A stretch of 64,000 nt of DNA from a virus. Shown one piece after another: positions 57,264 to 64,000 of the stretch (position 1 is its first letter; each line of letters starts with the position of its first letter). The notes under the pieces are model-generated. The model was not told the DNA's origin. It made no database searches and worked only from the letters and a program-made list of their open reading frames with translations. Location: positions 1 to 64,000 of the IMG/VR virus record IMGVR_UViG_3300031999_000009. One strand, given 5' to 3'. Both the position numbers and the translations under genes were made by a program.

Positions 57264-57565
57264 CCTTCCAGGTCTGGCATCGTCGCCTTCCCACGTTCAT
57301 GGAGAGCCGGCCGGAGGAACTTGTCGCCTTCCCGCAAGGGTGGCAGCACGTTGCTGACGTGGACGTGGACGCATTGAACCAGGTCTTCGAGCGGACCAAT
57401 AGCATCGACGCGCTGTGGACCGACAACCTGGAAGTGACGCTCCGCGTGGCTCCACCGCTTCGGTCGACGTCAGTCGGGGACGTGATCGTCGCGCCCAATG
57501 CGGTCGGCCTGAACGGACAGCCTGCCAGGCTTGAAATCGCGATGCTCGGTTACAAGGAGTTCTGA
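57260..57565 (+). CDS. YodL-like hypothetical protein, 101 aa
   Basis: ATG overlaps the previous stop (ATGA). Ends with NQVFERTNSIDALWTDN and RSTSVGDVIV, a signature seen in small YodL-like domains of phage and anti-restriction proteins. Activity unknown. Confidence 0.6.
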   Translation: MTFQVWHRRLPTFMESRPEELVAFPQGWQHVADVDVDALNQVFERTNSIDALWTDNLEVTLRVAPPLRSTSVGDVIVAPNAVGLNGQPARLEIAMLGYKEF

Positions 57566-57566
57566 G

Positions 57567-58484
57567 ATGGTCAAGAACAGGAAGCGGGCCTACGCCGGCG
57601 TGCTGGACATTCCCGAGGGCGAGCAGAACGGCATCCGGATTCGCCACAAGCATCAACCGCCTGGCACTACGCTCCAGTCAGGCAACTTCCGCACGGCGTT
57701 GTTCGGCCAGAAATCGGAGAGCGTCACGTTCAAGGCCGCGACTATCTGGCACGAGCTGTCCGAGAAGGGCCAGGGCGTGTGGATGACGGACCTCCCGATC
57801 GAGCAGCGCCAGATGGACGAGCTCATCACCAAGGCCCGCGGACGGGTGCTGGTGGGCGGGCTTGGGCTGGGTTACGCGGTGGTGGCGTTGTCGGCGATGC
57901 GCTCTGTTGAGGAAATCGTCGTGGTCGAGCGCAACCCTGACATCGTGGCGCTCGTGTGGGCGGCGACGGTCGCCAAGTGCCGCAAGGGCGTCCCCGTTTC
58001 CGTGGTGACCGAAGACTTGTTCGACTACTTGCTGTGGGCGACAGCCAAGCAGGAGAGGTTCGATTGGGGCCTCTTCGACATCTGGCAGGGCGACGGTGAA
58101 ACGACCTTTCACCAGACCGTCGTGCCGCTGCGCGCCGCCGCCGCGCGTGTCGTTCGCGAGCTGGAGTGCTGGAACGAAGACGTCATGCGCGGCCAGCTGA
58201 TGATGGGCCTCCGGACGCGCCTGATGTTCCTGGGCGCAGCGGAAACGGCGAGTGTCGTGGGGTCTGATCTGACGAAGGGCATGCCGACCCTCGAGTTCCT
58301 GTGCGAGCCGCACCAATCCATCTACACCGACTGGTCGGTGGCGTTCTGGCGCTGGTATCGCGAAAACGCTGGTGCCGCCAACATCGACGTGATGCTGGCA
58401 CTTTACGCGTCCAGCTACGGTCGCCCAGAACGGGCAGCAACGCTAGCGCGATTCGAGGCACGCCATGAGCTTCAAGCTCGGTGA
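57567..58484 (+). CDS. Spermidine-synthase-like methyltransferase fold, 305 aa
   Basis: ATG 57567 follows AAGGAG. Residues ~92-160 form a Rossmann fold with GRVLVGGLGLGYAVVAL and EIVVVERNPDIVALV, then FDWGLFDIWQGDGE, as in spermidine-synthase-like and class I methyltransferases. The substrate is unknown. C-terminus is helical and overlaps the next gene by 20 bp. Confidence 0.65.
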   Translation: MVKNRKRAYAGVLDIPEGEQNGIRIRHKHQPPGTTLQSGNFRTALFGQKSESVTFKAATIWHELSEKGQGVWMTDLPIEQRQMDELITKARGRVLVGGLGLGYAVVALSAMRSVEEIVVVERNPDIVALVWAATVAKCRKGVPVSVVTEDLFDYLLWATAKQERFDWGLFDIWQGDGETTFHQTVVPLRAAAARVVRELECWNEDVMRGQLMMGLRTRLMFLGAAETASVVGSDLTKGMPTLEFLCEPHQSIYTDWSVAFWRWYRENAGAANIDVMLALYASSYGRPERAATLARFEARHELQAR

Positions 58485-58674
58485 GTTGCTCGGATCGGAA
58501 GAGATTCACGTGCGCCTGGAGTGTGCGACTGGGAAGGCTCCCTTCGATAGTCGACAGGACGCCAACCGCGCCCTCAAGCGATTGCCTCGGTCTGGGCCCA
58601 CGCGGATGACGGTGTTCCGATGCGGCTATTGCGAGAAGTATCACCTCGGCCACCGTCGAGGAGCAGTTCTGTGA
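58465..58674 (+). CDS. Small zinc-knuckle protein, 69 aa
   Basis: Starts within the end of the methyltransferase gene. Residues ~50-62 (FRCGYCEKYHLGH) form a Cys2His2-like knuckle after a helix with basic residues. Likely nucleic-acid binding. Confidence 0.6.
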   Translation: MSFKLGELLGSEEIHVRLECATGKAPFDSRQDANRALKRLPRSGPTRMTVFRCGYCEKYHLGHRRGAVL

Positions 58675-58838
58675 GTAAACGATGCCCACGATGCGAGTCG
58701 CCGGACCCGGCACGGCATCCCGCCATGCAGTTCGAGGGGGAAGTGCAAATCTGTGAGCACCCTTGGCACGGCATACCAATCGACACGAGCACGAAGCGAT
58801 TGGGAGCCCAGGCCAGAGCGGCCGAGGAGGGGAAGTGA
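58671..58838 (+). CDS. Small zinc-ribbon protein, 55 aa
   Basis: GTG overlaps the previous stop. SKRCPRCESPDPARHPAM, then CEHPWH, gives Cys/His ligands for zinc. Confidence 0.55.
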   Translation: MSKRCPRCESPDPARHPAMQFEGEVQICEHPWHGIPIDTSTKRLGAQARAAEEGK

Positions 58839-58954
58839 GGGGACCAACTCCTCGGCGTCTTGGGCGCCACAATCCCCGGCGCACGATACTGTTGCGACAT
58901 CGACTCACGACATCCCTGTGGGGTCTTGGCCGCGAGCGAGGAGGAGAACGATGA
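58835..58954 (+). CDS. Possible tiny basic protein, 39 aa
   Basis: GTG overlaps the previous stop; the product is Arg-rich (RRLGRHNPRRTILLRHRL). It could be an untranslated spacer; only the coupled start supports it. Confidence 0.3.
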   Translation: MRGPTPRRLGRHNPRRTILLRHRLTTSLWGLGRERGGER

Positions 58955-59385
58955 GTGCCAAGAGAAAGGTTCAGATTCCGTCCATTGGCGACCTGTTGGT
59001 GCTCGCCGCACCGTGGCAATTCCACGTGGTGAATGAGCATCGGAACGCCACGCTTGTCGCTCACATGGGGAAAACAGTGCCAGGCCGGTCCTATTACCCG
59101 CTGGGCGTCACCCAAGCCGCGTCATGGCACCCGTTGCCTTCGACGCTCTGGTGCACGATCCCCTCCGGCGCCGTGCTCCGCGTCTCGCGTATCTACATCC
59201 GCGCTGGTGCGGCCGCCTACGACTCAGTGACGTTCTGGTGGAAGCCATCGCCGAAGGCGAAATCGGTTCGATTCTTCGCTCGACTGCCAGATGTGAACAA
59301 GATGTCGGTGCGCTCTGATGCCTGGACCGCCCGAGACGAGGCCGACCCGGTCCTTGGTGCCCGAGCGATCGAATTGGAGGAGTGA
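58951..59385 (+). CDS. Hypothetical protein, 144 aa
   Basis: GAGGAGGAGAACG precedes the ATG. Beta-rich body (IGDLLVLAAPWQFHVVNEHRNATLVAHMG...LRVSRIYIRAGAAAYDSVTFWW). No family recognised. Confidence 0.6.
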   Translation: MSAKRKVQIPSIGDLLVLAAPWQFHVVNEHRNATLVAHMGKTVPGRSYYPLGVTQAASWHPLPSTLWCTIPSGAVLRVSRIYIRAGAAAYDSVTFWWKPSPKAKSVRFFARLPDVNKMSVRSDAWTARDEADPVLGARAIELEE

Positions 59386-59567
59386 TGACATGCGTGAACT
59401 GCGGTAAGAATGAGGCGCCGCTGGTGATTTGCGACCAGTGCCGCCAGTCCTATCCCGGCGACCCGCAGGTGCTCGAAATGATGGTGCACGCGTTCCAGCT
59501 GTATCGCGTGCCTGTCCTTGAGGCGTCCCCGGCTCCGTCGTGGCCGAAGAAGGTCGATCCGCAATGA
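59385..59567 (+). CDS. Small zinc-ribbon protein, 60 aa
   Basis: ATG 59385 overlaps the previous stop (TGATG); GTG 59382 is the alternative. CVNC at residues 3-6 and CDQC at ~17-20 form a rubredoxin-like knuckle pair. Confidence 0.6.
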   Translation: MTCVNCGKNEAPLVICDQCRQSYPGDPQVLEMMVHAFQLYRVPVLEASPAPSWPKKVDPQ

Positions 59568-59758
59568 GCTTCATTCGCGTGCTCTGGGCACAGCGCGGCG
59601 GCCACATCCATTGTCGCGTGTTCGTTTCGAAGACGGAGGACGGCCCAGGCCATGCGTCCGGCAATCTCGTGTTCGACGTAGACGAGTGGCCCTGGGTGGC
59701 CCGCCGACTTGCGTATGTGGCTGGGATGGTTGTCGTTCACGAAGGAGACAACACGTGA
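59564..59758 (+). CDS. Hypothetical protein, 64 aa
   Basis: ATGA overlap with the previous gene. Beta-rich (FIRVLWAQRGGHIHCRVFVSK...LVFDVDEWPWVARRL). Overlaps the helicase start by GTGA. Confidence 0.55.
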   Translation: MSFIRVLWAQRGGHIHCRVFVSKTEDGPGHASGNLVFDVDEWPWVARRLAYVAGMVVVHEGDNT

Positions 59759-60987
59759 GCTTCGTCCTGCGCGACTACCAAGAAAACGCCGTATCGCGAG
59801 GCGTGCAATTCTTGAAGTCTGGCACTGGCGGCGGCTTGGTCGTGCTGCCGACCGGTGCTGGCAAGTCGTTGGTCATCGCCGGCATCGCCAGTCGCCTGGA
59901 TGGTCCGTGCCTGATTTTCCAGCCGTCGCGCGAAATCCTCCAGCAGAACGCAACGAAGTTGCTGGCGTATGGCTACGAGCCGTCCGTCTACTCCGCGTCG
60001 ATGGGCGTGAAGGAGGTTGGCCACATTACGCTGGCGACCATCGGAAGCGTGAAGGCGCGACCGGACTTGTTCGACGCCTTCCCCTACATCATGGTGGATG
60101 AGGCCCACCTGGTGAATGCCAAGTCCGGCATGTATCAGGAGTTCATCGAGTCCATGGGCGACGTGCGCGTCCTGGGGTTGACGGCAACGCCGTTCCGACT
60201 GTCGACCGATGGCTACGGTGGTTCGCAGTTGAAGTTTCTGACACGCACCAGGCCGCGCTTCTTTCACACGGTCGTGGCCTATGCCCAAATCCCAGACCTG
60301 ATCCAGCGCGGCTATCTGTTCAAGCCGGAATACCAGGCCGTGACTGGCTTCACGGCCTCGGCTTTGAAGCTGAACACGACAGGCGCGGACTACACGGACG
60401 ATTCCGTGAAGCGCCATTTCAACCAGATCGGCTTCGCTGACCGCCTGCGCCGCATCGTCCTGCGTCTCTTGGAAGTGGGGCGCCGGAATGTGCTGGTCTT
60501 CACGCGGTTCGTAGATGAGGCCGAAGCGCTGGCGCGCACCGTGCCTGGCACGGCCGTCGTGACGGCAGCTACGAAGTCGCACGAGCGCGAGCAAATCATC
60601 GCAGACTTCAGGTCTGGCGTGATCAAGGTGGTGGCGAACGTCGGCGTGCTGGGCTTGGGCTTCGACTTCCCTGAGCTGGAGACGGTGGTGCTGGCCAGGC
60701 CGACCGTTTCGCTGGCGCTCTACTATCAGCAGGTCGGGCGCCTGCTGCGACCACACCCCGCGAAGACGTCCGCGTGGGTGGTGGACATGGTTGATCAGGT
60801 CCGTCAGTTTGGGCCGATCGAAAACTTGTGGCTTCAACCAGGCGGACCCAGTGGGATGCTCTGGGAGATGGTGACGCGCACGGATGGCGTGACGAAGCCG
60901 TTGACGAACACGTATTTCGGTGGCGATCCGACGGGACGACGAAAGAAGTGGGATCGCAAGCGGAAGTGGGGAACCAATGGACGTTGA
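59755..60987 (+). CDS. DEAH-type SF2 helicase, 410 aa
   Basis: GTG 59755 overlaps the previous stop and follows GAAGGAGAC. Motifs in order: Q-motif-like LRDYQENAV, Walker A PTGAGKS (K37), DEAH at 115-118, TATPFR, and motif VI QQVGRLLRP. The layout matches phage UvsW/RecG-like and restriction-helicase-like short SF2 enzymes. It probably unwinds or remodels DNA at forks or recombination intermediates. The C-terminus is basic. Confidence 0.85.
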   Translation: MSFVLRDYQENAVSRGVQFLKSGTGGGLVVLPTGAGKSLVIAGIASRLDGPCLIFQPSREILQQNATKLLAYGYEPSVYSASMGVKEVGHITLATIGSVKARPDLFDAFPYIMVDEAHLVNAKSGMYQEFIESMGDVRVLGLTATPFRLSTDGYGGSQLKFLTRTRPRFFHTVVAYAQIPDLIQRGYLFKPEYQAVTGFTASALKLNTTGADYTDDSVKRHFNQIGFADRLRRIVLRLLEVGRRNVLVFTRFVDEAEALARTVPGTAVVTAATKSHEREQIIADFRSGVIKVVANVGVLGLGFDFPELETVVLARPTVSLALYYQQVGRLLRPHPAKTSAWVVDMVDQVRQFGPIENLWLQPGGPSGMLWEMVTRTDGVTKPLTNTYFGGDPTGRRKKWDRKRKWGTNGR

Positions 60988-61213
60988 GCAGGCAGATTCG
61001 TCGCATGAGAAATGGGCAGACACAGCCGAATTGGTGGCCGAGAACCCGGCCGCGGCCACCGCGAAGTCGTTGCGGTTGGCGTTGGCGTATCTGTCGTATC
61101 GGCGGGCGGCGCTCATCTTGAACGCGCGCCGCAAGAAGCGAGAGCCCTCCGAAAAGAAGTTGGCAGCGATCGACGCGCGGTTGCAGCACTACGCCGAATT
61201 GCTTCAGAAATAG
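60977..61213 (+). CDS. Small helical protein, 78 aa
   Basis: ATG lies inside the end of the helicase gene. Long charged helix (AAATAKSLRLALAYLSYRRAALILNARRKKREPSEKKLAAIDARLQHYAELL). Possibly a helicase partner or a nucleic-acid-binding factor. Ends 24 bp before promoter P5. Confidence 0.6.
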   Translation: MDVEQADSSHEKWADTAELVAENPAAATAKSLRLALAYLSYRRAALILNARRKKREPSEKKLAAIDARLQHYAELLQK

Positions 61214-61237
61214 TCAAAGAATTCGGAGACGAAGGTG

Positions 61238-61266
61238 TTGACTCCTGCGCCCTTTGATAGTATCAT
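61238..61266 (+). promoter_or_regulatory. Promoter P5 of the six-copy regulon
   Basis: TTGACT 61238-61243, 17-bp spacer, TATCAT 61261-61266 with TGATAGTATCA, GAATTC 13 bp upstream (61219-61224). It is followed by about 430 bp without a convincing gene. Confidence 0.85.
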
Positions 61267-61696
61267 TATTCTTGTAAGGAGGGGTGGGCGGCCGGAGGGG
61301 CTGTCACCGCGCCGGGTCAGAAGAGGGCCCGAACGCTCACCCACTTTGACAACTGAATCAGTCCAACGTGACCGGGCCCGAGTGGGTCGGGTTGCAGGAG
61401 ACGGCCGACATATCCGGTAGGGACGCCAGCGCCGGACACACTAAGGCCGGGAGACATCTCCCCTGTAGGAACGCTGAAGTTACGTTGGACTGATTGGGTT
61501 GTCGGGGACACACGCCGGCGCGCGCAAGGGCAAGCGATTCCGCACGGACAAGCACTTCCGGGCGTTGCCCGATACGAAGGCGCCCTGTATCGGGAAAGGC
61601 GACGGCGGCCTTGACGACCCGCACTCTGCGTCGGATGTTAGGTTCAAGTAATTGGACCCATGCACGAAAGGTCCGACGCGCACTTTGGAGGCGATG
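61267..61696 (+). ncRNA. Structured leader or non-coding RNA downstream of P5
   Basis: The transcript begins TTCTTGTAAGGAGGGG but this ribosome site leads only to a 21-codon GTG ORF. A perfect 14-bp inverted repeat, AATCAGTCCAACGT (61356-61369) and ACGTTGGACTGATT (61482-61495), extends to 17 bp with one G-U and encloses ~110 nt with smaller hairpins (CCCGA/TCGGG; GGGAGA/TCTCCC). CCCGATAC/GTATCGGG (61569-61595) is a further hairpin. No known RNA family is recognised. Confidence 0.5.
61499..61651 (+). CDS. Possible small protein, 50 aa
   Basis: A TTG at 61499 begins (M)SGTHAGARKGKRFRTDKHFRALPDTK and ends SASDVRFK at TAA 61649-61651. The residue pattern looks coding and basic, but there is no good ribosome site and it overlaps the end of the inverted repeat region. 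Confidence 0.35.
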   Translation: MSGTHAGARKGKRFRTDKHFRALPDTKAPCIGKGDGGLDDPHSASDVRFK

Positions 61697-62071
61697 ATGA
61701 CGACTCAGTTCACGCTCATTCAGTTCACGCTCCTCACCAAGCAACGCCGCCGTATCGTCCGCCAGGAACCGTGCTGGCTGGCGACGGCGTCGTTCGCTGA
61801 CGGGCCAGGGATGAAGGTCAAGAAGATGACCACCACGCGAGATATCCAGAAGGCGGCTCGCTTCAGTCTCGTGACTGCGCACAACATCGCGGTCCAGTTC
61901 TCACACCTGCCGGCATCGCTGGTTCGACCGGACGGGTCGGTCCTCGAGGCCGAGTCGTCTGCGGTGCAGGCGGAACAGCGTCGGCGACACGACGAGCACC
62001 ACCGCCTGAAGCGGGACATGAACCGAGACTTGAACGCCCTGTTCGAGTCGGCTGCGGAGATGCTGCGATGA
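61697..62071 (+). CDS. Hypothetical protein, 124 aa
   Basis: TTGGAGG lies 5 bp before ATG 61697 (an ATG at 61694 is closer and in frame). N-terminus is beta-like (TTQFTLIQFTLLTKQRRRIVR); the C-terminus is a charged helix (QAEQRRRHDEHHRLKRDMNRDL). First substantial gene downstream of P5. Confidence 0.6.
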   Translation: MTTQFTLIQFTLLTKQRRRIVRQEPCWLATASFADGPGMKVKKMTTTRDIQKAARFSLVTAHNIAVQFSHLPASLVRPDGSVLEAESSAVQAEQRRRHDEHHRLKRDMNRDLNALFESAAEMLR

Positions 62072-62220
62072 GCAAGACCAGCGACTGGGCCATCCGCGTG
62101 CTGAACGAGGAGCCGCCCTTGAACAAATACGAGCGCGTGGTGCGCTACGACGCGTCGATGCTCAGGATGCAACGCATCTGGGCCTACCTTCTGAAAAGAA
62201 AGATGAGGCTCTACCGATGA
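62068..62220 (+). CDS. Small basic protein, 50 aa
   Basis: ATGA overlap with the previous gene. Helical and basic (NKYERVVRYDASMLRMQRIWAYLLKRKMR). Overlaps the next ATG by four bases. Confidence 0.6.
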   Translation: MSKTSDWAIRVLNEEPPLNKYERVVRYDASMLRMQRIWAYLLKRKMRLYR

Positions 62221-62543
62221 AGCGCACACGCGCCAGTCTGCAGTTGGCCGAACTTCGGAAGCTGCGTGAGATTGCCCACGAGTGCCTCGAAGGTCGCGCC
62301 TGCCCATTCTGCGGCGAGCCGCTGCTGACGACCACCAACATCTACGCACCTGGTGACGGGATGGCGTCCCCCATCAATGCGGACCTCACACTGCATCACC
62401 GCGACGGCAACCACGCGAACAACGCGAAGACGAACCGCGTGTGGGCACACCGGCGTTGCCACAAGTCGTTCCACATGACCGAGCGCCATTTGGCCCGAAA
62501 GAAAGCATCGAATTTAGGCAAAGAATTAGCCCACACAGCTTGA
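62217..62543 (+). CDS. HNH endonuclease-like protein, 108 aa
   Basis: ATGA overlap. CPFCGEP at residues ~31-37 supplies two zinc ligands, and LTLHHRDGNHANNAKTNRVWAHRRCHKSFH is an HNH motif (His-His, Asn, His). Could act in DNA packaging, homing or repair; it is upstream of the Ku gene here. Confidence 0.75.
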   Translation: MKRTRASLQLAELRKLREIAHECLEGRACPFCGEPLLTTTNIYAPGDGMASPINADLTLHHRDGNHANNAKTNRVWAHRRCHKSFHMTERHLARKKASNLGKELAHTA

Positions 62544-62568
62544 CTCGCTGCCGGATTGATAGTATCAT
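62540..62568 (+). promoter_or_regulatory. Promoter P6 of the six-copy regulon, upstream of Ku
   Basis: TTGACT 62540-62545, 17-bp spacer, TATCAT 62563-62568 with TGATAGTATCA. GAATTA 11 bp upstream of the -35. The -35 overlaps the HNH stop codon. Confidence 0.85.
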
Positions 62569-62630
62569 CGTTTGGTAAGGTGATGACGACCACTTCGGCA
62601 ACCACGGTGACTACGAAGGAGACGACGACA

Positions 62631-63431
62631 ATGGCCATGCGCTCAATCCTCAACTTGAACATCAGCCTCGGAATGTTCGGCTTCCCGGTCAAGGTTTACA
62701 AGGCAGTGAACGACCCCGCGGAGGGCATCTCGTTCCGCCAGGTGCACGCAGCGTGCGGCACCCCGATCAACCAGGTGAAGCGCTGCTCCTGCTGCAACGT
62801 CGACGTGACGCAGGCGGAGCTGGTCAAGGGCTACGAGCAGCCCGGTGGCCCGATGCTGATCTTCCAAGAGGACGAGATCAAGGCCCTCAAGCCCGAGGCG
62901 ATGGGCACGGTCAAGGTCGACGGCTACCTCGCCGCTGACGAAATCGACCCCTGTTACCAGGACGGCCCCATCTACTACTTGTCACCTGACCGCGGCACCA
63001 ACAAGAAGGGCGACTGCGACACGTTCACCACCTGGCGCGACGCGCTGGCTGGCCGGTGGGCCATCGGCAAGGTCGTCATGTATGGCCGCGAGCACGTGGT
63101 GGCGATTCGCAGCGTCGACCGCCTCTTGGCGATGCACTTCATTCGGACCCACTCGGAGATTCGCAACGTGTTCGACGTGCCGGCCTACGACACGGTGCCG
63201 GAGACGAGCAAGAGCGAATACGCCGAGCTGATGGGCCAGCTCATTCGCAAGTCCACCATCGCGTTCGACGACGTGGTGCTGGAGTCTGACGCCTACACGG
63301 ACTCGGTGAAGGCGCTGATCGAGTCGCGCAAGGCAGGCCAGCCCGCTCCGGCGCAGGCTGAGTTCAAGCCCGCGTCCACCGGTGGCGACCTGCTCGCGAT
63401 GCTGAAGGCGTCATTGGCGGCTCAGGCGTGA
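62631..63431 (+). CDS. ku: Ku-type DNA end-binding protein, 266 aa
   Basis: ATG 62631 follows GAAGGAG; upstream in-frame starts overlap the promoter. Typical bacterial Ku core: SILNLNISLGMFGFPVKVYKA, ISFRQVHAACGTPINQVKRCSCCNVDV, LVKGYEQPGG, then a core alpha/beta beta-barrel and C-terminal helices. Homodimeric Ku threads onto double-strand ends and recruits ligase. The C-terminal tail is short. Phage Ku is known in a few phages such as Corndog and Omega. It shares its promoter type with the ligase and primase-polymerase. Confidence 0.9.
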   Translation: MAMRSILNLNISLGMFGFPVKVYKAVNDPAEGISFRQVHAACGTPINQVKRCSCCNVDVTQAELVKGYEQPGGPMLIFQEDEIKALKPEAMGTVKVDGYLAADEIDPCYQDGPIYYLSPDRGTNKKGDCDTFTTWRDALAGRWAIGKVVMYGREHVVAIRSVDRLLAMHFIRTHSEIRNVFDVPAYDTVPETSKSEYAELMGQLIRKSTIAFDDVVLESDAYTDSVKALIESRKAGQPAPAQAEFKPASTGGDLLAMLKASLAAQA

Positions 63432-63453
63432 TCAAGATGGTAAACCCGCAACT

Positions 63454-63476
63454 GGGAGCAGGTGCGCCCTGTTCCC
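63454..63476 (+). terminator. Hairpin after Ku
   Basis: GGGAGCAGG pairs with CCTGTTCCC (one G-U) around loop TGCGC, followed by CCTCTCTCTCT rather than a T run. A weak terminator or 3' stabiliser. Confidence 0.4.
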
Positions 63477-63497
63477 CTCTCTCTCTGGAGGAGGACC

Positions 63498-63968
63498 ATG
63501 TCAGAACCGATCGGGATTGCACCGAAACGAAAGTTCACTGTCAACCAGTTCGATCTCGCGAATGCAATTCCTAACTGCCCGGCGCACTGCGCCATTGCGC
63601 TCGCTATTGAGCGGACCTATGGCGCAACGAATGTGAGGGTCGGTAGCACCAGGGACGGCCGGATCGCTTTCACCATCGGAAACAAGCGTTACGTTTACCC
63701 GGGCATTCCCCGTGCGGCGATCGAGTGTCAGTATCTCGTTGACGCCGGACAGGCCAACCGCGTAGCTCCATTTACCGTGAATCTTGAGCACGGCTTCGTT
63801 CACAAAGTTGGGCAAAGCCCCTCCAGCAACCCAAAGCGGAAGCGCCGTGGTCACTGGCAGCGGAAGGCGTCGCGGAGCCCGCGTGGCGTGCCCTACTCTC
63901 GGACGCTAAGGCGCGAGCTCGAACAGCGACAACTCGAGGCTCTTTCCACTGGGACACACGTCAGATGA
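63498..63968 (+). CDS. Hypothetical protein, 156 aa
   Basis: GGAGGAGG precedes the ATG. Folded N-terminal ~95 residues (KFTVNQFDLANAIPNCPAHCAIALAIERTYG) and a very basic C-terminal third (PKRKRRGHWQRKASRSPRG). Probably nucleic-acid associated; no family recognised. Confidence 0.6.
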   Translation: MSEPIGIAPKRKFTVNQFDLANAIPNCPAHCAIALAIERTYGATNVRVGSTRDGRIAFTIGNKRYVYPGIPRAAIECQYLVDAGQANRVAPFTVNLEHGFVHKVGQSPSSNPKRKRRGHWQRKASRSPRGVPYSRTLRRELEQRQLEALSTGTHVR

Positions 63969-64000
63969 TCATCAAAATCATTCCGTCCGACGGGAAGCCC
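63965..64000 (+). CDS. 5' end of a further gene (partial)
   Basis: ATGA overlap with the previous stop; reads MIIKIIPSDGKP to the window edge. Unidentified. Confidence 0.5.
   Translation, partial: MIIKIIPSDGKP

Noticed and set aside
61346-61351. TTGACA hexamer inside the P5 transcript as another promoter
   Set aside because: No -10 at 16-18 bp (TGACCG at the expected place), and no TGATAGTATCA element.
61358-61882. Minus-strand 174-aa ORF over the P5 leader
   Set aside because: Runs antisense to the 61697 gene and through the inverted repeat; no start signal or motif.

Overview
This window looks like the genome of a tailed double-stranded DNA bacteriophage, or a prophage: about 64 kb, high GC, and nearly everything on the + strand in tightly packed, often ATGA/GTGA-overlapping genes. 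The head genes are Mu-like (DUF935-type portal, MuF-type minor head protein, gpI-type prohead protease with an apparent gpZ-like scaffold start, DUF1320-like connector, gpG-like morphogenesis protein). The tail is non-contractile: there is a 1,409-residue tape measure and tail hub proteins, but no sheath, so a siphovirus-like particle is likely. No terminase, integrase or DNA polymerase is visible; the terminase probably lies outside the window. The host cannot be named. A lipoprotein and a muramidase in the lysis cassette suggest a Gram-negative host, and perfect or near-perfect ParB parS sites suggest a host with a ParABS system.

Layout. 1-1900: end of an unknown gene, then nine CCA-encoding tRNA genes (an initiator-like tRNA-fMet, four Leu, two Ser, Tyr, Gln) and a complete tmRNA. 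1.9-24 kb: a DUF1643 protein, a methyltransferase, then portal, accessory head proteins, a 14-repeat protein, MuF-ParB fusion, protease/scaffold, a strong terminator, decoration protein, major capsid, connectors and tail tube. 24-45 kb: frameshifted tail chaperone, tape measure, distal tail and hub genes, including three giant tandem hub paralogs with different lectin-like N-termini. 44.8-47.9 kb: lysis cassette (XhlA-like protein, GH108 endolysin, small membrane proteins, lipoprotein) and secreted or Ig-like proteins. A large stem-loop at 47909-47976 closes the late region.

48-64 kb is an accessory/early region organised around six copies of one strong sigma70-type promoter (TTGACT, 17-bp spacer, TATCAT) that all carry the same 11-bp near-palindrome TGATAGTATCA over the -10. 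These promoters precede small zinc-binding proteins, an AAA+ ATPase whose Walker B segment lies before its Walker A, SSB, a SWIM-finger primase-polymerase, a SWIM-finger ATP-dependent DNA ligase, a structured non-coding leader, and a Ku protein. A DEAH helicase, an HNH protein and many small unknown proteins fill the rest.

The most striking system is a possible phage non-homologous end-joining set: Ku, ligase and AEP-type primase-polymerase are separate genes but share one promoter type, and ligase and primase-polymerase carry the same N-terminal SWIM module. Two parS-like sites and two copies of a 16-bp palindrome (ATACCGCCGGCGGTAT) point to a second undescribed layer, either DNA segregation or regulation.
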